Below, one piece after another: positions 1 to 4,974 of a DNA stretch of 5,415 nucleotides (positions within the stretch are counted from its first letter, which is position 1; every line of letters starts with the position of its first letter). The position numbers and the translations under genes were made by a program. The notes beneath the pieces were generated by a model that did no database searches, was not told the DNA's origin, and saw only the letters and a program-made list of their open reading frames with translations. Source of the stretch: Desulfurococcales archaeon (GTDB taxonomy: Archaea > Thermoproteota > Thermoprotei_A > Sulfolobales > Desulfurococcaceae); contig JALSQP010000008.1 in NCBI GenBank assembly GCA_026985375.1, forward strand, positions 1 to 5,415. The letters run 5' to 3'.

Positions 1-22
1 TAATATGGATTAACAGGCTTAT

Positions 23-29
23 GGGTGAT
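23..29 (+). promoter_or_regulatory. Ribosome binding site of glyA
   Basis: GGGTGAT lies 5 bases before the GTG codon at 35 and matches the archaeal anti-Shine-Dalgarno complement (GGAGGTGATC). It decides the GTG start: the nearby ATG at 21 is out of frame. No promoter can be judged from the 34 bases available upstream. Confidence 0.7.
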
Positions 30-34
30 AGCAC

Positions 35-1348
35 GTGTTTAATCCTCCGGACGACTTAAAGGAAGTAATAGATATTGTTGTGAAACACACGGTGTGGCGC
101 AAGAAGGAGTGTATCAACCTTATCGCGAGCGAGAATGTTATGAGTCCTCTTGCAATGGTGCTTTATCTCAACGATATGATGCATCGATATGCTGAGGGTA
201 AGCCCTTCAAGCGGTTCTACCAGGGTCTAAAATATGTTGATGAACTAGAGGTTAAGGCACAGAAGATAATGGGTGACCTCCTCAACACCGAGTATGTTGA
301 GCTAAGGCCGATAAGTGGTACAATAGCTAATGCTACCGTGTTCAAAGCCATGGCCAACTATGGCGATAAAGCAGTAGTAGTCCCGGTACAGGCGGGAGCA
401 CATGTAAGCCACACGAGATACGGAACGCTGGGCGCTCTAGGAATAGAGCAGATAGAAATGCCATTCAGTGTTGAGGAGTGGAACATCGACGTTGACGGCG
501 CTGTCAAGCTGATCGAGGAGGTTAAGCCCAGACTAGTTATTCTGGGCGGTAGTCTCTACATATTCCCGCACCCAGTTAAAGAGATCGCCGAGGCCGCACA
601 CAGTGTTAGGGCCAAGCTTATGTACGATGCAGCACATGTTCTAGGATTAATAGTTGGCAAGGCTTGGAAGAATCCGCTTGACGAGGGCGCAGACATACTT
701 ACGAGCTCAACCCATAAGACCTTCCCAGGTCCTCAGGGCGGATTGATAGCAACCAAGACTAAAGAAGACTACAAGAAAGTGGGTAAAGTGGTATTCCCAA
801 TGTTTGTATCAAACCATCACCTACATAGGCTAGCCGCAACAGCAGTGGCCGGGCTCGAGATGAAGTACTTCGGCAGAGATTACGCTTCCCAGATACTTAG
901 AAACGCCAAGGCATTCGCTGAAGCACTAGCTGCAGAGGGATTCAATGTAGTAGCTGAGAACAAGGGATATACGAACAGCCACCAGGTAATAGTCGATGTA
1001 AAGGAACACGGCGGTGGAGCAAAGAACGCGCATTTGCTCGAGGATGCAAACATAATTGTCAACAAGAACATGCTACCATGGGATAGGCCCGAGGATATTA
1101 AGAACCCGAGCGGCCTCAGGCTTGGAGTACAAGAGGTTACTAGGTGGGGCATGGATGAGAATGATATGAGGCAGATAGCAGAGTTCATGCGGATGGTGGT
1201 TATAGATCGTAGGGATCCAGCAGAGGTAAGGAAGAAGGTCATTGAATTCAGGAAAGAGTTCACCAAAATCCATTACGGCTTCGACATACCGAGGGAGGAG
1301 GAAGAAAAGCTTTTCAAGATAATGCTCCATCCATATGAAGTATTCTAG
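35..1348 (+). CDS. glyA: Serine hydroxymethyltransferase (archaeal GlyA)
   Basis: This cytosolic PLP enzyme interconverts serine and glycine with transfer of a one-carbon unit to a folate-type carrier; which pterin the organism uses cannot be read here. The 437-residue protein is full length for archaeal SHMT. Visible family signatures are LIASENV (residues 29-35), [13 protein letters not shown] (60-72), SGTIAN (94-99), the PLP-contacting YDAAH segment (Asp198, His201) and the Schiff-base motif [13 protein letters not shown] with Lys228. Translation starts at GTG, chosen because GGGTGAT sits 5 bases upstream and the protein begins where the family does. The gene ends 15 bases before gcvH, so the two are almost certainly cotranscribed. 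GcvH belongs to the glycine cleavage system, the other enzyme system that exchanges glycine with one-carbon units. Nothing looks damaged. The identification is secure. Confidence 0.97.
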   Translation: MFNPPDDLKEVIDIVVKHTVWRKKECINLIASENVMSPLAMVLYLNDMMHRYAEGKPFKRFYQGLKYVDELEVKAQKIMGDLLNTEYVELRPISGTIANATVFKAMANYGDKAVVVPVQAGAHVSHTRYGTLGALGIEQIEMPFSVEEWNIDVDGAVKLIEEVKPRLVILGGSLYIFPHPVKEIAEAAHSVRAKLMYDAAHVLGLIVGKAWKNPLDEGADILTSSTHKTFPGPQGGLIATKTKEDYKKVGKVVFPMFVSNHHLHRLAATAVAGLEMKYFGRDYASQILRNAKAFAEALAAEGFNVVAENKGYTNSHQVIVDVKEHGGGAKNAHLLEDANIIVNKNMLPWDRPEDIKNPSGLRLGVQEVTRWGMDENDMRQIAEFMRMVVIDRRDPAEVRKKVIEFRKEFTKIHYGFDIPREEEEKLFKIMLHPYEVF

Positions 1349-1354
1349 AGGAGG
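1348..1354 (+). promoter_or_regulatory. Ribosome binding site of gcvH
   Basis: GAGGAGG overlaps the last base of the glyA stop codon and lies 9 bases before the gcvH ATG. It is a strong archaeal Shine-Dalgarno and suggests translation of gcvH from the glyA transcript. Confidence 0.75.
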
Positions 1355-1363
1355 CTGAACACT

Positions 1364-1798
1364 ATGGCAGATGAGATAATCGTAGAGTACAAAGGCAAAA
1401 AATATGTGGTGAAAACAGATAGGAGATACACCGAGACAGACGAGTGGGCCAAGCCCGAGGAAAACGGTGTACGCATAGGTATCACGGATTATGCTCAGAA
1501 GGAACTACACGACATAGTCGGTGTCGATCTACCAGAACCCGGCATCCGTGTTAAGAAGGGAGAAGAAATAGCCGTGGTAGAATCAGTAAAAGCAACCAGT
1601 GACGTCTACTCACCAGTATCAGGAGAGGTGGTAGAGGTCAACGAGAGACTCTATGAGGAGCCGGAACTCCTAAATAAGGATCCCTATGGTGAGGGATGGA
1701 TAGTAATAGTGAAGCCAGACAATCCTGGCGAGCTAGACGAGCTACTCAGTCCCGAAGACTACGCGGAAAGAATAAAGCAGGGTAAAGTAGGCAACTAA
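1364..1798 (+). CDS. gcvH: Glycine cleavage system H protein
   Basis: GcvH is the small lipoylated shuttle that carries the aminomethyl group from P protein (glycine decarboxylase) to T protein and returns dihydrolipoyl groups to L protein. The 144-residue length is normal. The biotinyl/lipoyl hammerhead fold is recognisable: the beta strand ending [19 protein letters not shown] holds the lipoyl acceptor Lys76 in the ESVKA turn, followed by VSGEVVEVN. The C-terminal half has [17 protein letters not shown] (roughly residues 103-119), which is typical of GcvH. The ATG start is set by a GAGGAGG site 9 bases upstream. It directly follows glyA, pairing glycine cleavage with serine synthesis. Genes for P, T and L proteins and for lipoate attachment are not in the window. 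Confidence 0.96.
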   Translation: MADEIIVEYKGKKYVVKTDRRYTETDEWAKPEENGVRIGITDYAQKELHDIVGVDLPEPGIRVKKGEEIAVVESVKATSDVYSPVSGEVVEVNERLYEEPELLNKDPYGEGWIVIVKPDNPGELDELLSPEDYAERIKQGKVGN

Positions 1799-1819
1799 AT
1801 AATCCGTTAATTTCACCTA

Positions 1820-1830
1820 ATTTTTATTTT
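1820..1830 (+). terminator. T-rich terminator of the glyA-gcvH operon
   Basis: A run of nine T and one A (tttttatttt) follows 22-32 bases after the gcvH stop. No stable hairpin precedes it, which fits archaeal oligo-T termination. It separates the operon from the broken gene downstream. Confidence 0.5.
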
Positions 1831-1912
1831 AAAGCCATAATATTGTAAATCCTTATATTACTATGTCCAAGTACATTAATATTAACCTAACACTATTTCT
1901 AGGCGAACATTC

Positions 1913-2235
1913 ATGGGTTACGGAAAAGAATACTGGATGTCCCCATAATTTTAATATTTATTGGATGGATACCGATCATAGGCTCACTCATAGCAAGATT
2001 CCTAGGATGATACATTGTGAAGAAAGGCTTAGAGGGAGGAATCCTAATAGGATTCATTGGCGGACTCATAAGAGGAATCATATGGACTATAATCCTAGCC
2101 GTTCTAGGGGGAGCGGTTCTCGGAATAATAGGGGCACTTACAGGGTTAGTAGGTGGAGCAATAACTATGATGAGCATAATTAAGGCTATAACAGCTGCTA
2201 TGGGTGGATTAATAGGCGGACTAATGGCTGGCTAG
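1913..2235 (+). pseudogene. Broken glycine-rich small membrane protein gene
   Basis: Three pieces of reading frame together look like one protein. An ATG at 1913 begins MGYGKEYWMSP and stops at once. Slipping one base back at the AAAA run at 1924-1927 gives ...KRILDVPIILIFIGWIPIIGSLIARFLG. That frame has no ATG, GTG or TTG start of its own. It hits TGA at 2008-2010 and continues in frame as YIVKKGLEGGILIGFIGGL... to the TAG at 2233. Restoring one A and changing TGA to GGA would give an uninterrupted protein of about 107 residues, almost entirely hydrophobic and rich in G, I and L. Its WIPIIG...GG(Y)...GG pattern resembles small archaeal membrane proteins of unknown function (DUF5518-like, from memory). 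Two lesions in one short gene favour decay. A sequencing error, or expression of only the 3' part from GTG 2017, remains possible. Confidence 0.6.
2017..2235 (+). CDS. Hypothetical glycine-rich membrane protein (intact 3' reading frame)
   Basis: This 72-residue reading frame starts with GTG, 6 bases after the TGA that interrupts the longer frame. It would encode a basic start (MKKGLEGG) followed by two or three hydrophobic segments packed with GxxxG-like glycines, ending IGGLMAG. A purine-rich GGATGA ending at the TGA, 6-7 bases before the GTG, could act as a ribosome binding site, so the stretch might still be translated alone. It is more likely the downstream part of the broken gene at 1913-2235, because the preceding codons encode the expected upstream half of the same protein. 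No enzymatic motif is visible and no function is assigned. Confidence 0.45.
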   Translation: MKKGLEGGILIGFIGGLIRGIIWTIILAVLGGAVLGIIGALTGLVGGAITMMSIIKAITAAMGGLIGGLMAG

Positions 2236-2510
2236 AAGCAAACCGCTAGTTTTTCTGTTCTAGCAAACTTAAATATTATGGTCTTAGGAAACGGGTATTA
2301 TGTATAATTGCTCTGCTAATGATAGGCTTCACTATATTATGATACAATTTATGTAAAAGCAAGATACCATATTACATAGATATCGATACGCTATCCCTCA
2401 ATATACAAACTTCATTGTATTCTTCAGATATCTATAGTAATCATATACTAGTCACAAAGAGTTCTAGAAATCAAAGTCATACGCAGTTGCAGGATCTAAC
2501 TGTTTTATAG
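2236..2510. other. AT-rich intergenic stretch between convergent transcription units
   Basis: No credible gene is present on either strand; the longest readable stretch near 2298-2354 is an 18-codon ATG frame. A TATA-like aacttaaata sequence lies at about 2266-2275 on the plus strand. A TATAAAAC lies at 2502-2509 on the minus strand, just past the first tRNA-like repeat. Neither has an obvious gene to serve. The stretch is the meeting point of rightward transcription from glyA-gcvH and leftward transcription from the TA units, and could hold decayed element DNA. Confidence 0.5.
2245..2264 (+). terminator. Possible hairpin terminator
   Basis: GCTAG (2245-2249) and CTAGC (2260-2264) are inverted repeats around a T5-containing 10-base loop, starting 10 bases after the stop of the membrane protein frame. 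The stem is short, so the T run alone may be what matters. Confidence 0.35.
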
Positions 2511-2565
2511 TGGGCCTACGGGGATTTGAACCCCGGACCCCCATTCTGTGAGAACACAACAATAT
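2511..2565 (-). repeat. Truncated tRNA-Val-like 3' half, copy 1 (candidate att remnant)
   Basis: Read on the minus strand this holds an anticodon loop with CAC, the 3' anticodon strand AATGG, a variable region, a perfect T arm (CGGGG/CCCCG around TTCAAAT), the acceptor strand TAGGCCC and discriminator A. It then has CTA where the real gene has CCA. It matches the resident tRNA-Val(CAC) at 35 of 42 positions from 4031 to 4072, including 21 identical bases across the T arm. There is no D arm and no 5' acceptor strand, so it is not a complete tRNA gene. Bases 2513-2565 are identical to 3310-3362, including about 13 bases past the tRNA homology. It lies downstream of the left TA operon, in the same orientation as that operon and the tRNA. 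Confidence 0.85.
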
Positions 2566-2738
2566 GCATTATGTTTATATCGCTGATATACATATACTCC
2601 AAAATGCTTATTACAACGTATATCAATATCAACATTATTTCATCTCGGGATATGCATAATAGTTTAGTTGGCTTTCACCAGATAGCTGATACGAGCTACT
2701 AAATGATGAATTTTTGAGAAGGATACGGAGAGAAGTAA

Positions 2739-3014
2739 TTATTTATAAGCACGCTCTCTAGGGCCGATAAAATGCACCGTAATCGTTTTAGAGCTCCAAT
2801 TAATTGTGTATACGACCCGAATGTCGCCCAAGCGAATCCTAAAGGTATCATCAAAACCCTTTAGCTTCTTTATGTCATAATCTCTAAAGGGTATGGGATT
2901 TGTTCTCAATTTGTCAAGAACCTCTAATACTCTGAACCTGTAGTGCTCAGGAAGTCTTTCTAATGCTCTGGCAGCTCTGCGTTTTACCTTTATTTGAAAT
3001 AGATTTCCACTCAA
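2739..3014 (-). CDS. RelE/ParE-family toxin (unit B)
   Basis: This 91-residue basic protein has the size and pattern of archaeal RelE mRNA interferases, which cleave mRNA on the ribosome; ParE-type members of the superfamily act on gyrase instead. It opens with a strand and helices (FQIKVKRRAARALERLP), followed by the family core DIKKLKG (47-53) and FRIRLGDIRVVYTI (58-71) and the C-terminal GPRERAYK (84-91). The Arg/Lys residues of the core strand and the Tyr near the C-terminus sit where RelE catalytic residues usually do. The start is TTG, with AGGG 8 bases upstream, 12 bases after the antitoxin stop. It shares the DIKKL.G...RIR.G..R core and the terminal AYK with the unit A toxin, so they are related but clearly diverged. 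No truncation is visible. Confidence 0.85.
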   Translation of the reverse strand: MSGNLFQIKVKRRAARALERLPEHYRFRVLEVLDKLRTNPIPFRDYDIKKLKGFDDTFRIRLGDIRVVYTINWSSKTITVHFIGPRERAYK

Positions 3015-3026
3015 ATTAAGTTCCCT

Positions 3027-3224
3027 TTACTTGTTTCTCATCAGCTTTTGCTCAATTTCATCAAGGTCTACAAGCTCGTCCTCAGACTTAATAGCCTCAA
3101 TTTCATCAGGAAGAGGCTCTGTCTCTTCAATATATCTTTCGATGATAAAACGCAACATAGACTCTACTCTAATCAGTCTTTCCTTTATCTCTCTAATCTC
3201 TGATAAGATCTCAGAGCTTACCAA
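3027..3224 (-). CDS. RelB-like antitoxin (unit B)
   Basis: This 65-residue, strongly charged protein lies directly upstream of the RelE-like toxin and is read with it. Residues 2-35 (VSSEILSEIREIKERLIRVESMLRFIIERYIEE) form a heptad-patterned helix suited to dimerisation. The tail carries LPDE at 38-41, then EAIKSEDE and LVDLDEIEQKL, a plausible toxin-wrapping helix. The unit A antitoxin has LPDE at the same position and a similar LDDI tail, so the two are one family. The start appears to be TTG with AGGG 8 bases upstream. In this family the antitoxin neutralises the toxin and usually, with it, represses the operon. The pairing rests on gene order and toxin identity, since the antitoxin has no diagnostic motif I can name with certainty. 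Confidence 0.75.
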   Translation of the reverse strand: MVSSEILSEIREIKERLIRVESMLRFIIERYIEETEPLPDEIEAIKSEDELVDLDEIEQKLMRNK

Positions 3225-3233
3225 TCTCTACCC

Positions 3234-3246
3234 TAGATATAATCTA
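3234..3246. promoter_or_regulatory. Palindrome before unit B antitoxin (candidate operator)
   Basis: TAGAT and ATCTA form a perfect 5-base inverted repeat with a 3-base centre, 9 bases upstream of the antitoxin TTG start. Its position suits autoregulation by the TA complex. It is short and AT-rich, so chance is possible. A TATA-like CTATATTA (minus strand) lies just beyond it at 3245-3252. Confidence 0.3.
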
Positions 3247-3304
3247 ATATAGTATGACCCTAAAAGTTATTGGTTAGCTTAAAATCAATAATGGATAATT
3301 GTTT

Positions 3305-3362
3305 TGGTAGGCCTACGGGGATTTGAACCCCGGACCCCCATTCTGTGAGAACACAACAATAT
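3305..3362 (-). repeat. Truncated tRNA-Val-like 3' half, copy 2 (candidate att remnant)
   Basis: This is the same tRNA 3' half as at 2511-2565: CAC-containing anticodon loop, AATGG strand, perfect T arm and acceptor strand TAGGCCT, here with an encoded ACCA end (TGG at 3305-3307 on the plus strand). Bases 3310-3362 are identical to 2513-2565. On the 3' side, the trailer aattgttttggt (3297-3308) is identical to 4020-4031 next to the intact tRNA gene, so the repeated segment reaches beyond the mature tRNA end. No 5' half (acceptor, D arm) precedes it. It lies downstream of the unit A toxin and upstream of the unit B antitoxin. Confidence 0.85.
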
Positions 3363-3468
3363 ACACGGGTTCATATAATTAATATGCATGTAATCCAAAC
3401 AGAATATCAGAAATGATGACTAGAAGGATATCATATGCCATGAGATATGCATAGAGTAGGGTTTATCA

Positions 3469-3732
3469 TTATTTATAGGCCTCCTTTCTAGGTAGTATCG
3501 CATATACAATTATTCTACGTGGTTTTTCTAATTCGAAAAGTATACGATGTTTTCCTACTCTAATTCTGTAATGACTTTTATAGCCACGTAACTTCTTAAT
3601 ATCAAGCCTACTTGTAAAGCCATAGTCACGGAGAATAATAAGCGCTTCTAAAATTCTATTTCTAGAATGCCTATCTAATTTGTTAAGTTCCTTTAAGGCC
3701 TTTCTCGTAATATTTATCTCGTATCTCGTCAT
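3469..3732 (-). CDS. RelE/ParE-family toxin (unit A)
   Basis: This 87-residue basic protein follows the RelE pattern: YEINITRKALKELNKLD (4-20), a helical pair, the core DIKKLRG (44-50), YRIRVGKHRILFEL (55-68) and the C-terminal LPRKEAYK (80-87). Archaeal RelE proteins of this length cut mRNA in the ribosomal A site; the exact activity here is inferred. The ATG overlaps the antitoxin stop in an ATGA, which ties toxin synthesis to antitoxin translation. The protein is complete. It is the diverged counterpart of the unit B toxin: the central core is well conserved, while the N-terminal half, where antitoxin contacts are expected, differs strongly. Confidence 0.87.
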   Translation of the reverse strand: MTRYEINITRKALKELNKLDRHSRNRILEALIILRDYGFTSRLDIKKLRGYKSHYRIRVGKHRILFELEKPRRIIVYAILPRKEAYK

Positions 3733-3941
3733 TCTTGCTTCCCTAAGATGTCATCGAGGCTAATGAGTTCAACCCTGCCTTTTTCCTTATCCATTTCATA
3801 TTCCTCAATTGCCTTGGCCTCATCGGGGAGAGCTTCATCTATTCCAAGAAGACGTTCCTCCAGTAGTGCCTCGATATGTTCTAGTATTGCTCTAAGTTCA
3901 CGTATCTCGTCGTATAGTAGCCTTTCCTTACTTACAGTCAT
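3729..3941 (-). CDS. RelB-like antitoxin (unit A)
   Basis: This is a 70-residue acidic antitoxin for the overlapping RelE-like toxin. An amphipathic helix (roughly 4-33, KERLLYDEIRELRAILEHIEALLEERLL) is followed by LPDE at 38-41 and a tail ending VELISLDDILGKQE. I chose the ATG at 3941 over the in-frame GTG at 3950. AGGGTGG lies just upstream of the ATG, and this start puts LPDE at residue 38, exactly as in the unit B antitoxin; starting at 3950 would add three residues (MVF). Compared with unit B, the linker between LPDE and the terminal LDDI motif is longer. An inverted repeat lies 18 bases upstream of the start. The antitoxin role is inferred from gene order and from similarity to the unit B partner. 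Confidence 0.77.
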   Translation of the reverse strand: MTVSKERLLYDEIRELRAILEHIEALLEERLLGIDEALPDEAKAIEEYEMDKEKGRVELISLDDILGKQE

Positions 3942-3958
3942 AAAAACCACCCTTAGCT

Positions 3959-3982
3959 TCTAAGTATGCACTTCTACTTAGA
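3959..3982. promoter_or_regulatory. Inverted repeat before unit A antitoxin (candidate operator)
   Basis: tctaagta and tacttaga are perfect 8-base inverted repeats with an 8-base spacer, centred about 30 bases upstream of the antitoxin ATG. A TATA-like AATAAATT (minus strand, 3991-3998) would put the transcription start at about 3966-3970, inside the repeat. Binding there by the TA complex would block initiation, the usual autoregulation of RelBE operons. Function is inferred. Confidence 0.5.
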
Positions 3983-4027
3983 GGCTCATTAATTTATTGT
4001 AGAAACAATCATTGAACCAAATTGTTT

Positions 4028-4105
4028 TGGTGGGCCCGCGGGGATTTGAACCCCGGACCTCCGCCGTGTGAGGGCGGCGTCCTAACCAGGCTAGACGACG
4101 GGCCC
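4028..4105 (-). tRNA. tRNA-Val (anticodon CAC), CCA encoded
   Basis: The cloverleaf is complete and has no intron. Acceptor stem GGGCCCG/CGGGCCC has seven Watson-Crick pairs. The D stem is GTCT/GGAC with a GG in its loop, and the anticodon stem is CCGCC/GGCGG around CTCACAC. The variable region is AGGTC and the T stem CGGGG/CCCCG encloses TTCAAAT. The discriminator is A at 4031, followed by genomic CCA at 4028-4030; the mature part without CCA is 75 bases. Anticodon CAC (4068-4070) reads GTG valine codons. It lies 52 bases downstream of nadX on the same strand, with its own TATA-like box. It is the parent, or a close relative of the parent, of the two partial tRNA copies to the left. Confidence 0.97.
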
Positions 4106-4140
4106 TTTTCCTCCGTGTTTGTGAAAAATGGTGTGTCTGG

Positions 4141-4148
4141 TTTTATAA
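4141..4148 (-). promoter_or_regulatory. TATA box of tRNA-Val
   Basis: TTATAAAA on the minus strand lies 36-43 bases upstream of the tRNA 5' end and 10 bases after the nadX stop codon. It is the right spacing for initiation about 10 bases before the tRNA, so the tRNA can be transcribed independently of nadC-nadX. Confidence 0.55.
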
Positions 4149-4157
4149 TGGTTTTCT

Positions 4158-4946
4158 CTAGCTTCCTATTATGAGTCCTCTGTCTTGTAGTATTCTTCTT
4201 AGGAGTTCTATTGCTGATAAGCTTGCCAGGTAGCTTGTCCTGGGGTTTGTGGGTGATGGTTTGTTTTCTACTATTATGTGTATGCGTGTTGCTTCTGACT
4301 CTACTATTATTTCATGCGTGTTTCTCTCGATGCGGGGGTCTGCTACTACTTTTACTTTTGCTTCTATCCCGGCTGCGAGGCTTAGTGTTGCTGATACGTT
4401 CACGTTCTTCGGGTATTCCTTGACCGCTTTCTTGGCCTCTCCATTGTACAGTGTTTTTGGTTCCCTGATATTTTTAAGCCCGAGCGCTCTTGGCGGTTTC
4501 CGTGTTATTAGTTCTGCTTTTCTTATTCCCGCTATTCTTGCCGCTCTTATCGCGTCGAGACCGGCGATCGCCCCTGTGGGCACGTATATTCTTGCATTGT
4601 TTTTGATGGCTGTTTCTACGAGACTGTTTCTCAGGTCGTCATCGAGGAGTGCGCCTACGCTCATTATCATGAAGTCTATGCCTGCCTCAAGCACTGTCTG
4701 TCCATATTGTCTTACTGCTTCTTGGCTAGCAGCCTCGACTATAAGTCTAGGCCGGGCCTTGATTATCTCCTCAACACTTTTAACGCATTTGACTAGTTCG
4801 CCGTATTTTTCTTGGAGCTCCTGGCACTTCCGTGGGATCGCGTCATAGGCTATGATTTCTTCTATGCTAGGGATCACTCCTTTTGCTACGGCCTCCGTTA
4901 TTGTTGTCCCTATTGAACCACAGCCGATCAATCCTATTCTGGCCAT
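4158..4946 (-). CDS. nadX: L-aspartate dehydrogenase (NadX)
   Basis: NadX oxidises L-aspartate with NAD(P) to iminoaspartate, the substrate of quinolinate synthase, and so replaces aspartate oxidase (NadB) in de novo NAD synthesis. The 262-residue protein starts directly with a Rossmann fold, MARIGLIGCGSIGT (GxGxxG at 8-13). It continues with VEAAS (70-74), MSVGAL (95-100), PTGAIAGLDAI (123-133), the family motif NVNVSATLSLA (181-191) and DPRIERNTHEI with a conserved-looking His211. An upstream ATG at 4991 would add 15 residues overlapping nadC. I prefer the ATG at 4946 because GGGGCGAT lies 6 bases upstream and the family normally begins at this Rossmann strand. It lies 28 bases after the nadC stop, so the two form an operon. 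Quinolinate synthase (nadA) is not in view. Confidence 0.93.
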   Translation of the reverse strand: MARIGLIGCGSIGTTITEAVAKGVIPSIEEIIAYDAIPRKCQELQEKYGELVKCVKSVEEIIKARPRLIVEAASQEAVRQYGQTVLEAGIDFMIMSVGALLDDDLRNSLVETAIKNNARIYVPTGAIAGLDAIRAARIAGIRKAELITRKPPRALGLKNIREPKTLYNGEAKKAVKEYPKNVNVSATLSLAAGIEAKVKVVADPRIERNTHEIIVESEATRIHIIVENKPSPTNPRTSYLASLSAIELLRRILQDRGLIIGS

Positions 4947-4974
4947 TTGTTTATCGCCCCATATAGATAATTTT

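Larger units (their letters stand above)
2511..3307 (-). mobile_element. Tandem unit B: TA module bounded by tRNA 3'-half repeats
   Basis: The unit is 797 bp, measured from discriminator base to discriminator base of the two partial tRNA copies. It contains one antitoxin-toxin operon, short AT-rich flanks and nothing resembling an integrase or replication gene. Direct repeats derived from a tRNA 3' half at both ends are what site-specific integration at tRNA genes produces in archaea. On that reading this is a non-autonomous or decayed integrated element beside a second one (unit A). Tandem duplication of a tRNA-plus-TA segment followed by divergence is the alternative. Mobility is inferred, not shown. 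Confidence 0.4.
3308..4030 (-). mobile_element. Tandem unit A: TA module between tRNA-Val and its partial copy
   Basis: The unit is 723 bp from the discriminator base of the intact tRNA to that of partial copy 2. It holds one antitoxin-toxin operon whose genes overlap by 4 bases, a 106-bp spacer (3363-3468) with no visible gene, and the repeat. No integrase is present. Orientation and order (tRNA, antitoxin, toxin, tRNA 3' half) are the same as in unit B. The tRNA gene is intact, as expected if an incoming element brings its own copy of the 3' half. Confidence 0.4.

Noticed and set aside
1..34. End of an upstream gene overlapping the glyA start
   Set aside because: Short open readings end at 40-42 and 57-59, but 34 bases are too few to support a gene.
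880..1330. Minus-strand open frames of 128 and 85 codons
   Set aside because: Both lie antisense inside the C-terminal part of glyA and show no domain features.
1863..2183. 106-codon open frame on the plus strand over the broken membrane protein gene
   Set aside because: The product is rich in Arg, Asn, Ser and His with no fold-like pattern, while the overlapping frame encodes a coherent hydrophobic protein. It is an out-of-frame reading.
2511..2565. Complete second tRNA gene
   Set aside because: No 5' acceptor strand, D arm or matching 5' anticodon strand is present; GTGTT pairs poorly with AATGG. The same holds for the copy at 3305-3362.
2511..3362. CRISPR array
   Set aside because: There are only two 53-bp repeats, 797 bp apart, with genes between them and obvious tRNA origin.
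2566..3468. Integrase remnants beside the repeats
   Set aside because: The spacers 2566-2738 and 3363-3468 contain stops in all frames and no tyrosine-recombinase motif. They share only a short gatatgcata (2649-2658, 3444-3453), which could be chance.
3748..3963. Plus-strand Ser-rich 71-codon frame, and the similar one at 3031-3252
   Set aside because: Both are antisense images of the antitoxin genes; serine richness reflects Glu/Arg/Leu codons on the other strand.
4249..4848. 199-codon open frame on the plus strand
   Set aside because: It is antisense to nadX, which has full family motifs; the Ser/Ala/Leu-rich product is a typical shadow.
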